DNA of 64,000 nucleotides. Origin: Isoetes taiwanensis. Its lineage: Eukaryota; Streptophyta; Lycopodiopsida; Isoetales; Isoetaceae. Both the position numbers and the translations under genes were made by a program. The notes below the pieces were generated by a model, which searched no databases, was not told the origin of the DNA, and saw nothing but the letters and a program-made list of their open reading frames with translations. The first letter of the stretch is position 1, and each line of letters begins with the position of its first letter. Positions 45,914-56,444 of this stretch are shown here, in pieces. The stretch spans positions 737,395-801,394 of the forward strand of contig JAJEKV010000079.1 of the NCBI GenBank assembly GCA_021234155.1, written 5' to 3'.

Positions 45914-45918
45914 GGGCG
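45895..45918. repeat. Palindrome CGCCCCTAAC-GGCT-GTTAGGGGCG, copy 1
   Basis: Perfect 10-bp arms. It is followed by AATCATCTCTCAAGATGAGAGT and a CT-rich tract. The same arrangement recurs at 47,268-47,290. Confidence 0.85.
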
Positions 45919-45959
45919 AATCATCTCTCAAGATGAGAGTTGGGTTTTTCCACTCTCAC

Positions 45960-46060
45960 CCATCTCTCCCATCTCTCTCCCATCTCTCTCTCTCTCTCCC
46001 TCCCTCCCCCCTCCCTCCCTCCCTCCCTCCCTCTCCCTCCCTCTCTCTCTATCTATCTCT
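45960..46060. repeat. CT/CCCT-rich low-complexity tract
   Basis: CCATCTCTCTC and (CCCT)n units, grading into TCTATCTATC. Confidence 0.9.
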
Positions 46061-46299
46061 TTGTCGGCCACATGATCGAAAAAAATTGTCTCTATGGCGG
46101 GAGACAATTTTTTTACCGTATAGCATGAGAGATTATGAGAGACAATAATCCCTCATCGCTTAACCAGGCCCGTTAAAGGAAAAAGACCAAAAAGGTCAAT
46201 TTTTCCTTACCAAAAACATTTCCAGGATCCTCTGCTCATGCTTATGCTTATGGCGACCATGAATATTGCGAATTGAAGCAAAGGATTCAACGGCAGCAA

Positions 46300-46445
46300 A
46301 TTCCAGAAAAGGGAATACTAGACTAAAATTGAATCCATTGTAACAGAGCCATTGTAACCAAGGCTATTGTAACCGACGCCATAGCTATGCCGACCATAAC
46401 TGTGAGACAGTCTGTAGCCACCATAGCTGGATTGCATTGCCATTA
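46300..46445 (-). pseudogene. Gly/Tyr/Ser-rich coding remnant
   Basis: On the minus strand the frame reads MAMQSSYGGYRLSHSYGRHS then YGVGYNSLGYNGSV. Such text is typical of the disordered end of plant glycine-rich RNA-binding proteins, but no RRM is nearby. An (ATTCT)n-like tail (46,450-46,472) lies directly beside it. Confidence 0.35.
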
Positions 46446-46472
46446 TTAAAAAAACTATTCTATTCTATTATT

Positions 46473-47267
46473 ATTCGGCAGAGCAGAGATTTTTTTGCAG
46501 AGAAACCAAAACTCCCAAATTTCTTTCGACCATATCAAGCTATTTCCCTTCTTGTCACCTTCGATTCAAGCTCCTTCTCTATCTATTCACTTTCTACTTA
46601 AGCTATTCAAGCTATTTTTCTTTTGGGTATATGATTCTTAGCCGAAACAGAAATATTTGCAGATATTGATTCTTACTTAGTTGAATAGGGGGCATAAAAA
46701 TGATCAGGTTTTTATTATCTGAACATGGTTTTTATTTCATAGACAGGGTTTTGTGTCATAGAACTGAGGTTTTCGGCCTCATTTCTTTTGGATACATCCA
46801 AAAATTTGCTCTAGTACCAAATCCCAGAGCAACCAAAATATAAAATCTATAATCAACATAGTGAATTAATATTTCCATTGAAATAGAGACCACAAGAACC
46901 AGAAAGCGTCTCCTCGACTGTGAATCTGGAATAGAGGCTATGGATTCTTTTTATCTGGTCATATGATTCCTATAAATTTTTATTGAAATAAAAGACCTCA
47001 TAGAGAGAAGCCACAAGCGGTACGATTCCTTAACAATTCTATTAAAACATAAGACATGGATGGCTGTGAATCCTGAATAGAGGTTACAACGCCAGAACTC
47101 GCCATCTCTGTAGCCCCATAGCTCGCGATTGAGTCGGATGGGCAGGGTGTTATCGTAGCTTTGTTGCCGCCGCATAAGAGGCCGAAGACCCAAAATTTCA
47201 CGGTCCAAAAACTTTCTACGGGCCCCAAAAAAAATGTTGAGCCTAACGGGTCACGTGTAATGGAAAT
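46473..47267. other. No gene seen
   Basis: AT-rich. GATTC(T/C)TGAATAGAGG(C/T)TA and related phrases recur at 46,924-46,944 and 47,066-47,086, a diverged local repeat. Confidence 0.4.
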
Positions 47268-47290
47268 GCCCCTAACAGCAGTTAGGGGCG
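47268..47290. repeat. Palindrome GCCCCTAAC-AGCA-GTTAGGGGC, copy 2
   Basis: Same stem as 45,895-45,918, followed by GAATTTACTCTCAATGCGAGAGT, then GTCCACTAAGTGGAC (an additional palindrome) and a CT microsatellite. Confidence 0.85.
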
Positions 47291-47381
47291 AATTTACTCT
47301 CAATGCGAGAGTCCACTAAGTGGACTCTCGCAACACTCTCATTATCTCTCCTCTCAATTTATCTCTCATTTCATCTCTCAT

Positions 47382-47382
<1 letters not shown>

Positions 47383-47466
<84 letters not shown>
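47383..47466. repeat. (CT)42 microsatellite
   Basis: Uninterrupted CT run directly upstream of the LINE sequence. Frames read through it are artefacts. Confidence 0.97.
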
Positions 47467-47468
<2 letters not shown>

Positions 47469-47499
47469 GTCTATTTCAGTTGCTACCATGAAGACTATG

Positions 47500-48234
47500 C
47501 TTAATGATTTCCATGAAATCATTCATGCAAGAATTTGCTACTAATATGATGCAAGAATTGCTAAAGGAAATTAAAGATACCATGACTCGCACAACCCACA
47601 TGGAATTAGAAAAAGATGAAAGTCTTTGAACCGCAAAAACGTTAAACCGGATGAGAGAAAGGAAATGGAACAAATTAAAACCTCGTGGATCAAGAGGCAA
47701 CTACACAAAGCTATGGAGAAGCTTGGATACTATGAGAGCGTAAAATAGATGATGTTAAAAAGGACATGAACACAATTCAAACACAATGCGCACTTCAAAG
47801 TCAATCAATAAGATGTTGTGCTTCTAAGAATGCAATTCCAAGAATATGTTGAGGAACAGGAAAAACGTCAAAGGGCTCTGAATTTGAGAATTGTGGGACT
47901 AGCCGAAAAGGAAAATGAGAACACGAAGGCTGCTGTGGAAGAATTCTTTGCAGAGAACCTAAATGTCCAAGATGCTGGAATAGTAGAAGCATTTCGCATT
48001 GGAAAAAGGGACACAGGTACAAGGCACATTATAGTTCGTTTTCATAATAGGGAGGCCAGACTTGCAATCTTGAAAAACAGGAACAAGCTGAATGGGAAGT
48101 TTGTTTGGGTGAATGAAGATTTAACTAAAGATCAGATGCTAGCCAAAAAACAAGAACTGGAAAGAGTAAGAGAAGCCAAAGCCAACAATAAAAAAGTTAC
48201 CTGGAAAAAGGGAAAGGCCATCATTGAAGAATAG
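47500..48234 (+). CDS. LINE ORF1-like protein
   Basis: The clear frame 47,830-48,234 reads MQFQEYVEEQEKRQRALNLR, IVGLAEKENENTKAAVEEFF, HIIVRFHNREARLAILKNRN and KLNGKFVWVNEDLTKDQ, ending KKGKAIIEE. A coiled-coil start, an RRM-like middle and a basic end match L1-type ORF1, an RNA-binding chaperone. Upstream, 47,500-47,830 holds the N-terminal part in broken frames. The TAG at 48,232 is followed in the same frame by the ORF2 product. Confidence 0.75.
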
Positions 48235-50012
48235 GGATTGTTGGGGACCTTCAAGGTAGCAATATGGAATATTAATAGGTTAACGATTGATAAAGTTCTT
48301 AGCATGGAAGATTTACTGGAAGAAATTGATATGATTTGTTTTGTTGAAACCAAAGAGCACGATGTATTTGCGCTGCCAGAGATTGATCAATTTCAGAATA
48401 TCTACTCTGTTAAAAATCCAAGATTCAAGCAAGGTGATTGTGGAAATGGTGGAGTTGCTTGCTATGTGAAAACTGAATACAAGCATATGGTTGAGGGGAT
48501 TAAGAAGGATATCAACAATCAATTTCTAAGGCTGAAAGTGAAGGGGGGACTAGACACAATATATATGGCAGTATGTTATTTTGCACCACGCCATATGCAA
48601 GCTTACACGAATGCAACAGATGCCAGCAGTGATGACCCATTTTATAATCTAGAGCAAGACATAATGAAGTATCAGGAAAAGGGAAATGTTATTGTAACTG
48701 GGGACTTCAATAGCCGAACAGCCAACACTCAATCTACTAAATATGTGGATGGTGAAGATCCGTTATGGTTAGAGACAGAGGATGACCAAATACTGGAGAT
48801 GAACAGATGGAAAAGATCCTCGGCTGATAATACAATGACAAAAACAGGGAGATATCTGTTGAATTTGTGCAGCAGTTCAAATTTACTTATAATTAATGGC
48901 ATTGGTAGGTTTCCAAAATCAGGTGGATGCACGTGCAGACAAAGAAGTGTTGTGGACTACTTGATCTGTAGTGAAGCCACAAGCAAATATATTCAAAACT
49001 TTGTTGTGATGGAAGAAAGACATGAGTCTGATCATGCACCAATGATGTTTGCAATGTCTTGTCCTATGCCGGAAATTTTGCAGCCCAAAAAAGTAGAAAA
49101 GATGCGCTTTGATCCCAAGAAAGGGAGCCTTTATAGGCAAGAGACAGAAAAGAGAAGCCAAGGGTTGATTTGGCCAGATGAAATAACCCAATTAAATGAT
49201 ACAATCACAACGATTTTGCTGGAATCTGCAGAAAAATGCTTTGTGCCACAAAGAATCCTTAAAGGACTCAAGTGCAATTCATGGTATGATCAGGAATGCA
49301 GAGAAATGAAAAATAGAGTGAGACGGACAAAAGGGGAACAGAAACAACAATTAACAAAGGACTTGAGAAAGCTTATCAGAAGAAAGAAGCGGATATATCT
49401 TAAGAAAAAACAAGAGGAGTTGGTACAGGGATATTTAAAAGAGCCAAAGAGATTTTGGAGTAAGCTGAAATCAACTAAACCAGCTAACATTCCTGTTACA
49501 GCAGCAGATCTATGGAAACAGGTATGCTCGTTATATCACATGCAGGGCCTAGGAAATGACAGGAAAGGAAAATCTGATTTAATCATCACTGAACCGGATG
49601 TGATGGATGGAATTAATAGGCTGGCCAATGGTAAGGCACGGGATGCTCAAGGAATGGGAGCTGAGCTTCTAAAATGGGCTGATAACAAGATATTCAAAGG
49701 GATCACACATATGTTAAATAAAGTGCTGACAGAAGGATTTCCAGAAGCATGGCAGACCAATCGAATTGTGCCAATTTATAAAGGAGGAGATCCACAAGAT
49801 GCTAATAACTACCGCACATTAATGGTAAGTAGCTTATTTTCAAAGTTATTTGCATCAATCATAGAGAAAAAGCTTAGCCAGTGGGCAGAGAAGGCAAATG
49901 TAAGAGCGGAGACCCAGGCAGGATTCTGAACTCAAAGATCCACCCTGGACCACCTGTTAACTCTAAAGACAATCATGGACTCTATTAAAGGTAAGAAAAA
50001 ACCAGTTTATGT
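48235..50012 (+). pseudogene. LINE ORF2: endonuclease plus truncated reverse transcriptase
   Basis: The frame runs unbroken to 49,929. The apurinic-type endonuclease domain comes first: FKVAIWNINRL (48,250), CFVETKEHD with the catalytic Glu, GNGGVACYV, VTGDFNSR (48,700) and RHESDHAPMMF (49,020). A linker with basic helices follows, then reverse transcriptase motifs WQTNRIVPIYKGGDPQDANN and YRTLMVSSLFSKLFASIIEK, and ETQAGF-stop-TQRSTLDHLL. The TGA stands where Arg is usual, so it may be a CGA to TGA change. Homology stops at KGKKKPVYV (about 50,012), before the catalytic YADD. LINE copies normally lose the 5' end; here the 3' end is gone. Confidence 0.9.
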
Positions 50013-50136
50013 ATTTCCGGGCAAGCGGGAACGAAATTGGCAATGGTTGGATTTGTGGCCATTTTCCTCCCAATTTCGATGCTCCTTTCATTCCGACCCA
50101 TTGAAGCCCCAAAGATTTGAGCGCAAAGCAAGCTAT

Positions 50137-50785
50137 ATGGAGGCAGAGGGAGGACGACCCCGAAAGTTGGACCCGGTAAGTTATTCCTCGATAGAGCGGC
50201 AAGATTGATAGAGTAGGCTCCCATTAGGGGGGAGCATTTTTCGATTTTTAGGTATGTTTTTGCATTTGTGATTTCCGGAAGCTTTGCTGCTCCCAGCTTC
50301 AGATCCCGGCCCCCGGTCCGTTTTCTAGTTTGCAATTGCAATGGGAGATCAAGCATCATTCCTGTGTAGCGAAATCCACCACTCCACACCAATTTGTTCC
50401 TGTTCATGTATGATATATCCCCACAAACAGGGTTCAGGATTTCGTGGAAGGGGAGCAGAATTTACCAGGATGCAATACCACATTCCGAAAGCGTGGATCT
50501 CGGGGGAGAGAAGAGGGATCAGCCAAGAAGAAAGTTGACCAGCACGCACACTTGAAATTAACCAAGTAAGCCATTTCTTGTCTGATTGTCTGCTTTGGTT
50601 TGATTGTTTGAGATACACAAGTTAAGTTTGTTAGTAAGGAAATCAGTTTCAATTAGTTTGGCCCTACTTTTCCTTGCTTATGTTAATAATTAAAGTAGTC
50701 TTCTTCTTTGTAGCTACTGGTGCAGCTATGGCCCTGAGGATTATCGTGAGCGCACTCGTGAAATCAAAGATAAAACATCCCGAGG
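50137..50785 (+). pseudogene. Three 5' exons of an unidentified plant gene, cut by satellite
   Basis: Exon 1 (50,137-50,175) gives MEAEGGRPRKLDP. Exon 2 (50,438-50,565) gives DFVEGEQNLPGCNTTFRKRG, then a Lys/Arg-rich stretch ending HAHLKLT. Exon 3 starts at 50,714 and gives YWCSYGPEDYRERTREIKDK. Borders are GT-AG and the phases fit (0, then 2/1, forming an Asn codon across intron 2). The YWCSYGPEDYR string recalls a conserved plant zinc-binding family with C(S)FGPE(N/D)Y; this is from memory only. After KTSRG the frame enters the satellite and stops, so the gene is truncated at about 50,785. The CDS begins shortly after the broken LINE. Confidence 0.5.
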
Positions 50786-51532
50786 CCAGTGGTATTTTTG
50801 GCCAATGCCTTGGTATTTCAAGCCAATACCATGGTATTTCTAGCCAAATACCATGGTATTTCTGGCCAATGCCTTGGTATTTCAGGCCAATGCCATGGTA
50901 TTTCAGGCCAATACCATGGTATTTCTGGCCAATACCATGGTATTTCAGGCGAGATACCATGGTATTTCTGGCCAATGCCTTGGTATTTCAAGCCAATACC
51001 ATGGTATTTCAAGCCAATACCATAGTATTTCAGGCCAATACCATGTTATTTTATGCCAGTGCCGTAAAAGTATCATAAAGTCCTCGTAATCTTTTATTTG
51101 CCTTGGTATTTCTGCAGATAACATGGTATTTCTGGCCAATACCTTGGTATTTCTGGCCATGTTCATGGTATTTCTGGCCAATACCATGGTATTTCTGGCC
51201 AATACCATGGTATTTCAGGCCAATACCATAGTATTTCAAGCCAATACCATGTTATTTTATGCCAGTGCCTTAAAAGTATCATAAAGTCCTCGTAATCTTT
51301 TATTTGCCTTGGTATTTCAGATAACATGGTATTTCTGGCCAATACCTTGGTATTTCTGGCCATGTTCATGGTATTTCTGGCCAATATCATGGTATTTCAG
51401 GCCAATACCATGGTATTTCAGGCCAATATCATGGTATTTCAGGACGCTTCCATGGTATTTCTGGCCAATACCTTGGTATTTCAAGCCAATACCTTGCTAT
51501 TTCTTGCCAGATACCATGGTATTTCTGGTAAC
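50786..51532 (+). repeat. Satellite array S1, forward orientation
   Basis: About 35 units near 21 bp, consensus CCATGGTATTTCTGGCCAAT. Variants alternate CTGG / CAGG / CAAG and CCATGG / CCTTGG. Because the unit is a multiple of three, all frames translate to repeats such as MVFLANT or PWYFWPI; none is a gene. Two larger copies of about 150 bp (from 51,035 and from 51,241) share an embedded non-satellite stretch with AAAGTATCATAAAGTCCTCG. Confidence 0.95.
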
Positions 51533-51967
51533 ACACCCATACATAAGCTGGTATTGCATTCAGAAGTAACAAAAAAACAAGGCCACAATGCTGCTGCAAA
51601 ATCTGCTGCTCACAGCAGCAATTGCTGAAGAGTTTAAATAGCTGTTAAAAAACTAAACAAGCAGCAGATCTCATTTAAATTTCAGAATCGCCATAACCGG
51701 AACCGGAAGCCGCCATAACCGGATAGCTCTGCCCTTTCAGACTTCGTCGGAATCAACAACCATAGCTCAGACCCGGAGCCCTGTTTTTTCAAAAGACTGC
51801 ACTAATACAACAGTTTGGTGTTTTGGGCAGGACAACTATTGTCAGATCATTAGATACGCCCCAATTTAAAAATCAGATGATGATAGTTCTGACAGGCCAG
51901 ATGACAGAAATTGACATATACCAGAATGTTTGAAAATATCACAAATATCTGCGTAAAGCTTTCACGG
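51533..51967. other. Spacer between the two satellite arrays
   Basis: About 435 bp without satellite units. CATAACCGGAACCGGAAGCC and CATAACCGGATAG form a short direct repeat at 51,691-51,725. No gene seen. Confidence 0.5.
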
Positions 51968-53275
51968 CCCTGAAATACCATGGTATATGGCCAGAGATAC
52001 CATGATATATGGCCTGAAATACCATGGTGTGTTCCGAGTAATATCATATTAAATTGCAATAATATTTATCACAAACTACCTTACAATGACATTACCATGC
52101 AATTTATGTTGTTCATAGCCTTTAGTGATAATGGCCTTGGACTGTATGGCCTTCTCTATGGCCAGAAATACCAAAGCTCGTGGCTAGAAATACCATACCC
52201 TTTCCAGAAATACTATAGTCTAGGCCAGAAATACCACGGTCTGTGGCTGGAGATACCATAGCCTTGTCCAGAAATACCAATTTGAGGGAAGAAATACCAT
52301 GGTCTATGTCTAGAAATACCATGGTACAGTCCAGAAATACCATGGTCTATGGCCAGAAATACCATGGTCTATGGCCAGAAATACCCTTCATTATGTCCAG
52401 AAAACCATGGTCTATGGCCGAAATACCATGGTCTATGGCCGTAAATACCATGGTCTATGGCCAGAAATACCCTTCATTATGTCCAGAAAAACCATGATCT
52501 ATGGCTAGAAATACCATGGTCTATGGCCAGAAATACCCTTCATTGTGTCCAGAAATACCATGGTCTATGGCCAGAGATACCATGATATATGGCCTGAAAT
52601 ACCATGGTGTGTTCCGAGTAATATCATATTAAAGTGCAATAATATTTATCACAAACTACCTTACAAAGAAATTACCATGCAATTTATGTTGTTCATAGCC
52701 TTAGTGATAATGGCCTTGGAAGTGGTATGGCCTTGTCTATGGCCAGAAATACCAAGGCCCGTGGCTAGAAATACCATACCCTTTCCAGAAATACTATAGT
52801 CTAGGCCAGAAATACCATGGTCTGTGGCTAGAAATACCATAGCCTTCTCCAGAAATACCCTGGTTTATGTCCAGAAATACCATGGTCTATGGCCAGGAAT
52901 ACCCTAGTTTATGTCCAGAAATACCATAGTTTATGTCCATAAATACCATGGTTTATGTCCAGAAATACCATGTTTATGTCTAGAAATACTATGTTAACTA
53001 ACTACATTAATCTAAAAGCTAGTCAAAGTTTAATAGTTCTATTGATGTAAAACATTTTATGTTGTCACAGCCTTAGTGATAATGGCCTTTGAAATATGAG
53101 GACTATGTCAATTTTTAAGTGGCAATAGTTGTATTGCTCTAAAACAACTTATGTTGTGTTAACCTCAGTGGTCATCGCCAGAAATACCATGTTATTCATG
53201 GACAGAAATACCGTGTCACTCCCGGCAAGAAATACCATGTTACCCATGGCCAGAAAAACCATGGCCAATTCCGTT
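51968..53275 (-). repeat. Satellite array S2, inverted orientation
   Basis: About 45 units of roughly 21-22 bp with consensus ATGGCCAGAAATACCATGGT, the reverse complement of array S1 with a TCT spacer added. A block of about 255 bp is duplicated 581 bp apart (51,985-52,240 and 52,566-52,825), each including non-satellite text (GTGTTCCGAGTAATATCATA). Unit spacing grows looser after 52,980. Confidence 0.95.
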
Positions 53276-53640
53276 TCCCGCCCGCCCACCTCCACGTCCG
53301 GCTCAAAAGTGGCCCTCTTGAATGCCGCCTCGCCCGGGTACCACCGGACCCGCGGGGCTTATGAGAATGAAGTACCGGGCGTGAGACCACTCGCTCATCT
53401 TGCGCCGTTGAACCGCCAGCTTTTAGATGCATGCCCGAATGGCATCGGATGCATGCCGGAATGGCATGGCTGGGTTGATGGCTCCCATCGTTCTGATGGC
53501 CATGGCGTGGCTGATTACGGGAGTCCGGAAAGACCGAGCCAAATCTGTCCAGAAAGACCGGATCCCGGACTCCAAATACGGGGGTCCGAGTTTATGGAGG
53601 TTCTTGGTGAACCAGTAGAGTAGATGCTACTGTTATATAC
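53276..53640. other. GC-rich stretch, no assigned gene
   Basis: Notably GC-rich compared with its surroundings (53,270-53,480). GATGCATGCCC(G)GAATGGCAT occurs twice (53,427-53,447 and 53,449-53,468). A 164-codon plus frame has no known motif. Confidence 0.4.
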
Positions 53641-54992
53641 AAGAAGTTCTGCCTCACAGTCGATATTATAAGGGAGGTGAATAATTTCTGCGACGTCTAC
53701 GGTAGTATCTGAGACAGGCTCATGGTAGCACTGGAGCTTAAAATTAAACCATATCCCACAACGGGCTTGCCTTCCGTGAGTGTCAAATCGCTAAAACTGT
53801 TTTCTAAGCCAGAGCATGACAGGATTGGGAGATCCTTGACCAAGCTATTCAATGACTTGTATAGGTGGGAAGGTAGGGAGAAGTTTTACGACTTGGACAT
53901 ATAGTATTCTAATTGCAGAGTCAAGCTCTGATTCATCAGTAGAGGCTGCACAGATAGAGCATGATCAGGACCCTGCTTCTATGATAGAGGAGTCCAAAAA
54001 TTCAGAAGAGAGGCAGCACCTTGCAGAGGATATCTCATAGAGGACATAGTATCTGAAGAGAAGCTCTCCAGTTGGGGCTTGACAGAAGCACAATCCATTC
54101 ATATTGGCAAAAAAACTTCCCTTTTTGCTTCTAGACATCACTAGAATAACTGGCTTGAGAGAGGATTGAGATTTTAGGACAAGTCTATGCACATGTCGTT
54201 GGCCTTGATCTAATTGGATTTGAACCAGATATGCCACGGCAAGTACTGGAGGCAATAACATATGGCGGAACTTTAATAGTGCCAGAAGATGCTTATGGTG
54301 TTGTTTTACAGATTATCGAATATGGATAATGGATTTGAGCAGGTGAAGGATTTTGAACTAGGCAGGCCAAGCTCCTTGAAGACTCGGGCTAATTTGCTAG
54401 AAGACGATGTATCGAAGTCTATAATAGTGATAACGAGGGAATCCATCGTTAAAAACGATAAGAAAGAGGTAAATCTAGTATCTGGTTTTAGTTTGCAAAG
54501 GTTTGGTAAATTTATCATTGCTTTGACTTTTGTTTAGGAGCTCTTCATAGATGATTTCTGTGTAAGGCACGGATGTGCTGCACTACGTCGGGATGCTCGC
54601 ATTGCACATTACACGAACTATCTTTTCAAGGGAAAAATAGTTGTTTTCCATGCAAAGTACAATGTGTCTGGAGCTGGGGAAGTGTTGAAATTTAAAGCAT
54701 AACCTTTAGCTGGCAACTATGTGCCACTAGTGCAGAACTAGGACAGGGTTGTAGCAGTTGACCAGAACATTGGTTTGTGTATTTTTGGGGGATTCAGCAT
54801 GTTCTCAGTTCTAGCGAATAAGGCAGTTACTTGTGTTAAGTGGAGTTGATAAGGAAATAGTATGCCTAACATGCTTATAGAGGGAGCTCAAGATTCAGAG
54901 ACTGCTAGAAGCAGTAGAAGCTGGTGTTCAGAAGTCTGACTTAGAAGCATTTGACCAGGAAAGAGAGGCGAAGAGAAAAAAGTGTAATTAGG
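53641..54992 (+). pseudogene. Unidentified multi-exon coding remnant
   Basis: Coding-like patches: KKFCLTVDIIREVNNFCDVY (53,641) continuing after one TGA into MVALELKIKPYPTTGLPSVS and FNDLYRWEGREKFYDLDI; an acidic patch ESSSDSSVEAAQIEHDQDPA (53,920-54,040); QVYAHVVGLDLIGFEPDMPR and QVLEAITYGGTLIVPEDAYG (54,180-54,320); LGRPSSLKTRANLLEDDVSK (54,358); after an AG at 54,538, ELFIDDFCVRHGCAALRRDA and KGKIVVFHAKYNVSGAGEVL; and finally RELKIQRLLEAVEAGVQKSD ending REAKRKKCN. Several stops stand where Gln or Arg codons would fit by C to T change. I recognise no domain. Confidence 0.45.
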
Positions 54993-55176
54993 CTTCATAT
55001 AATAAAAAAATACTTTTTGTTCTTTGTCTACCTTTGTTGTGCATGTTATGTTATTTAAATTTTTTCTTAATTTTTTGTTGTAGAACAGTTGCCAGGGTGC
55101 GAATAGATATTGTGCACCCTAGGTGTATACCATTTTTTGCACCATGGCCATAGTGCGAAAAGCTAGTTTGTGCCCA

Positions 55177-55495
55177 TGTTATGGTCTGTGGGGTCTGGGA
55201 TAAAGCCTAGAAAGGTTGGGGCCTATTGGATAATGATTTTTTTGAAGGATCCGCCTTTTTGGTGTGTTGGTTATCATTAGAGGTGCTAGTATATAACATT
55301 TAATATTAGAGCCAAGGTTCAATTCCTCATGGCAACATTGGTGTGTTCCATATGCATCCTGAGAAGGGGGGAATTGATATGGTCTGTGGGATATGGGATA
55401 AAGCCTAGAAAGGTTGGGGCCCATTGGATAACGATTTTCTTAAAGGATCCGCCCTTTTGGTGTGTTAGTTATCACTAGAGGTGCTAGTGTATAAC
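55177..55495 (+). mobile_element. TRIM element (miniature LTR retrotransposon), 319 bp
   Basis: Two LTRs of about 122 bp (55,177-55,298 and 55,375-55,495) both begin TG(T/A)TATGGTCTGTGGG and end TATAACA. Directly after the left LTR comes TAATATTAGAGCCAAGG, close to the tRNA-Met primer site TGGTATCAGAGC, and directly before the right LTR comes the purine tract GAGAAGGGGGGAAT. The internal part is only 76 bp, so no proteins are coded; it depends on enzymes from another element. No target duplication could be seen. Confidence 0.88.
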
Positions 55496-56444
55496 ATTAT
55501 TGATGTTCGTCTAATCACCTGAACAATTATAAAACCTTTACACAAATTAGTAGTTAAAGCCTTATTCAAAAAAGCCCTCTACTCAACTGGACCACTCAAC
55601 TAGCAATATCAGGTTGGAATATAAAGACCGCAAGGCACATCTGACAATAAATTTCCACTTGTAGCTCCTTTTTCGAGCGAGCAGTCCTCAATATGCTACA
55701 CCAAGAGTCAGTTCTAGGATAGTAACAGGATATTAAACAAGAACAGCAGAAGCTCTAGAATAAAGTAATGGCTTTCTAGGAATCAGATACAGGAGTGAAT
55801 GAGTAGAGCAGTCTTTCTTGACCCCCTATCACTCTTCTGGCCATAACTCTCTTATTCGGAGGAGTTATGGGAAGTACCACCCCAATTCAAAAACCAGACT
55901 CCGAGATAGTGCCAGTGAAATAAATATTGCCTCAATCGAAGCTCTGGTTGCGGAGATATTGCCAATTGAATTTCAGGTTCTATTTATGGAAGTCTCTGCG
56001 ACTTTAGCCTTCTTTGGCCTGCCTTTTGCCTTTGCCTTTGCCTTTGCTTTGCCTTTTGTTCCTAACCATGATATGTACTAATTCTATATGATTTTCCCAA
56101 TGCTTAATCATATTGGCCACTCCCCTGAGCTCATTATTCGATATTGACCTTAAACATATCGATTCCTTTCCTTCTCGGGATCGATGGGCACAAAGGAGTA
56201 CTTTTAATACTAAAAAGGGACTTGGGCTCAATATAAGGACGTCGTTCAAATAAGGCTCATTAAGGGATACCTTTACCTTTTTATAAAGGAAGTGAATGTT
56301 ATATAAGAAGGCAACTAGTAAGCATGTGTTTTTTTTTTTGGGGGAGGGGGGGAGGAGGGGGAGATTGTTTCTATCCCAATTGAAGATCTAAGACAAATCC
56401 TAAGCCTAGCCTATTCCTCAAATTTGTGTTTAATTTTGATGCAG
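55496..56444. other. No gene seen, probable intron or intergenic
   Basis: A (TTTGCC)n run lies at 56,022-56,055 and a T-run followed by a G-rich patch at 56,330-56,362. Nothing else recognised. Confidence 0.4.

Noticed and set aside
50789-51628. Several long open frames (MVFLANT / PWYFWPI repeats) on both strands
   Set aside because: They are translations of the 21-bp satellite; the unit is a multiple of three, so all frames stay open. No gene is implied.
53129-53623. 164-codon plus-strand open frame
   Set aside because: Its first third is satellite sequence and the rest shows no motif; GC-rich composition alone explains its length.
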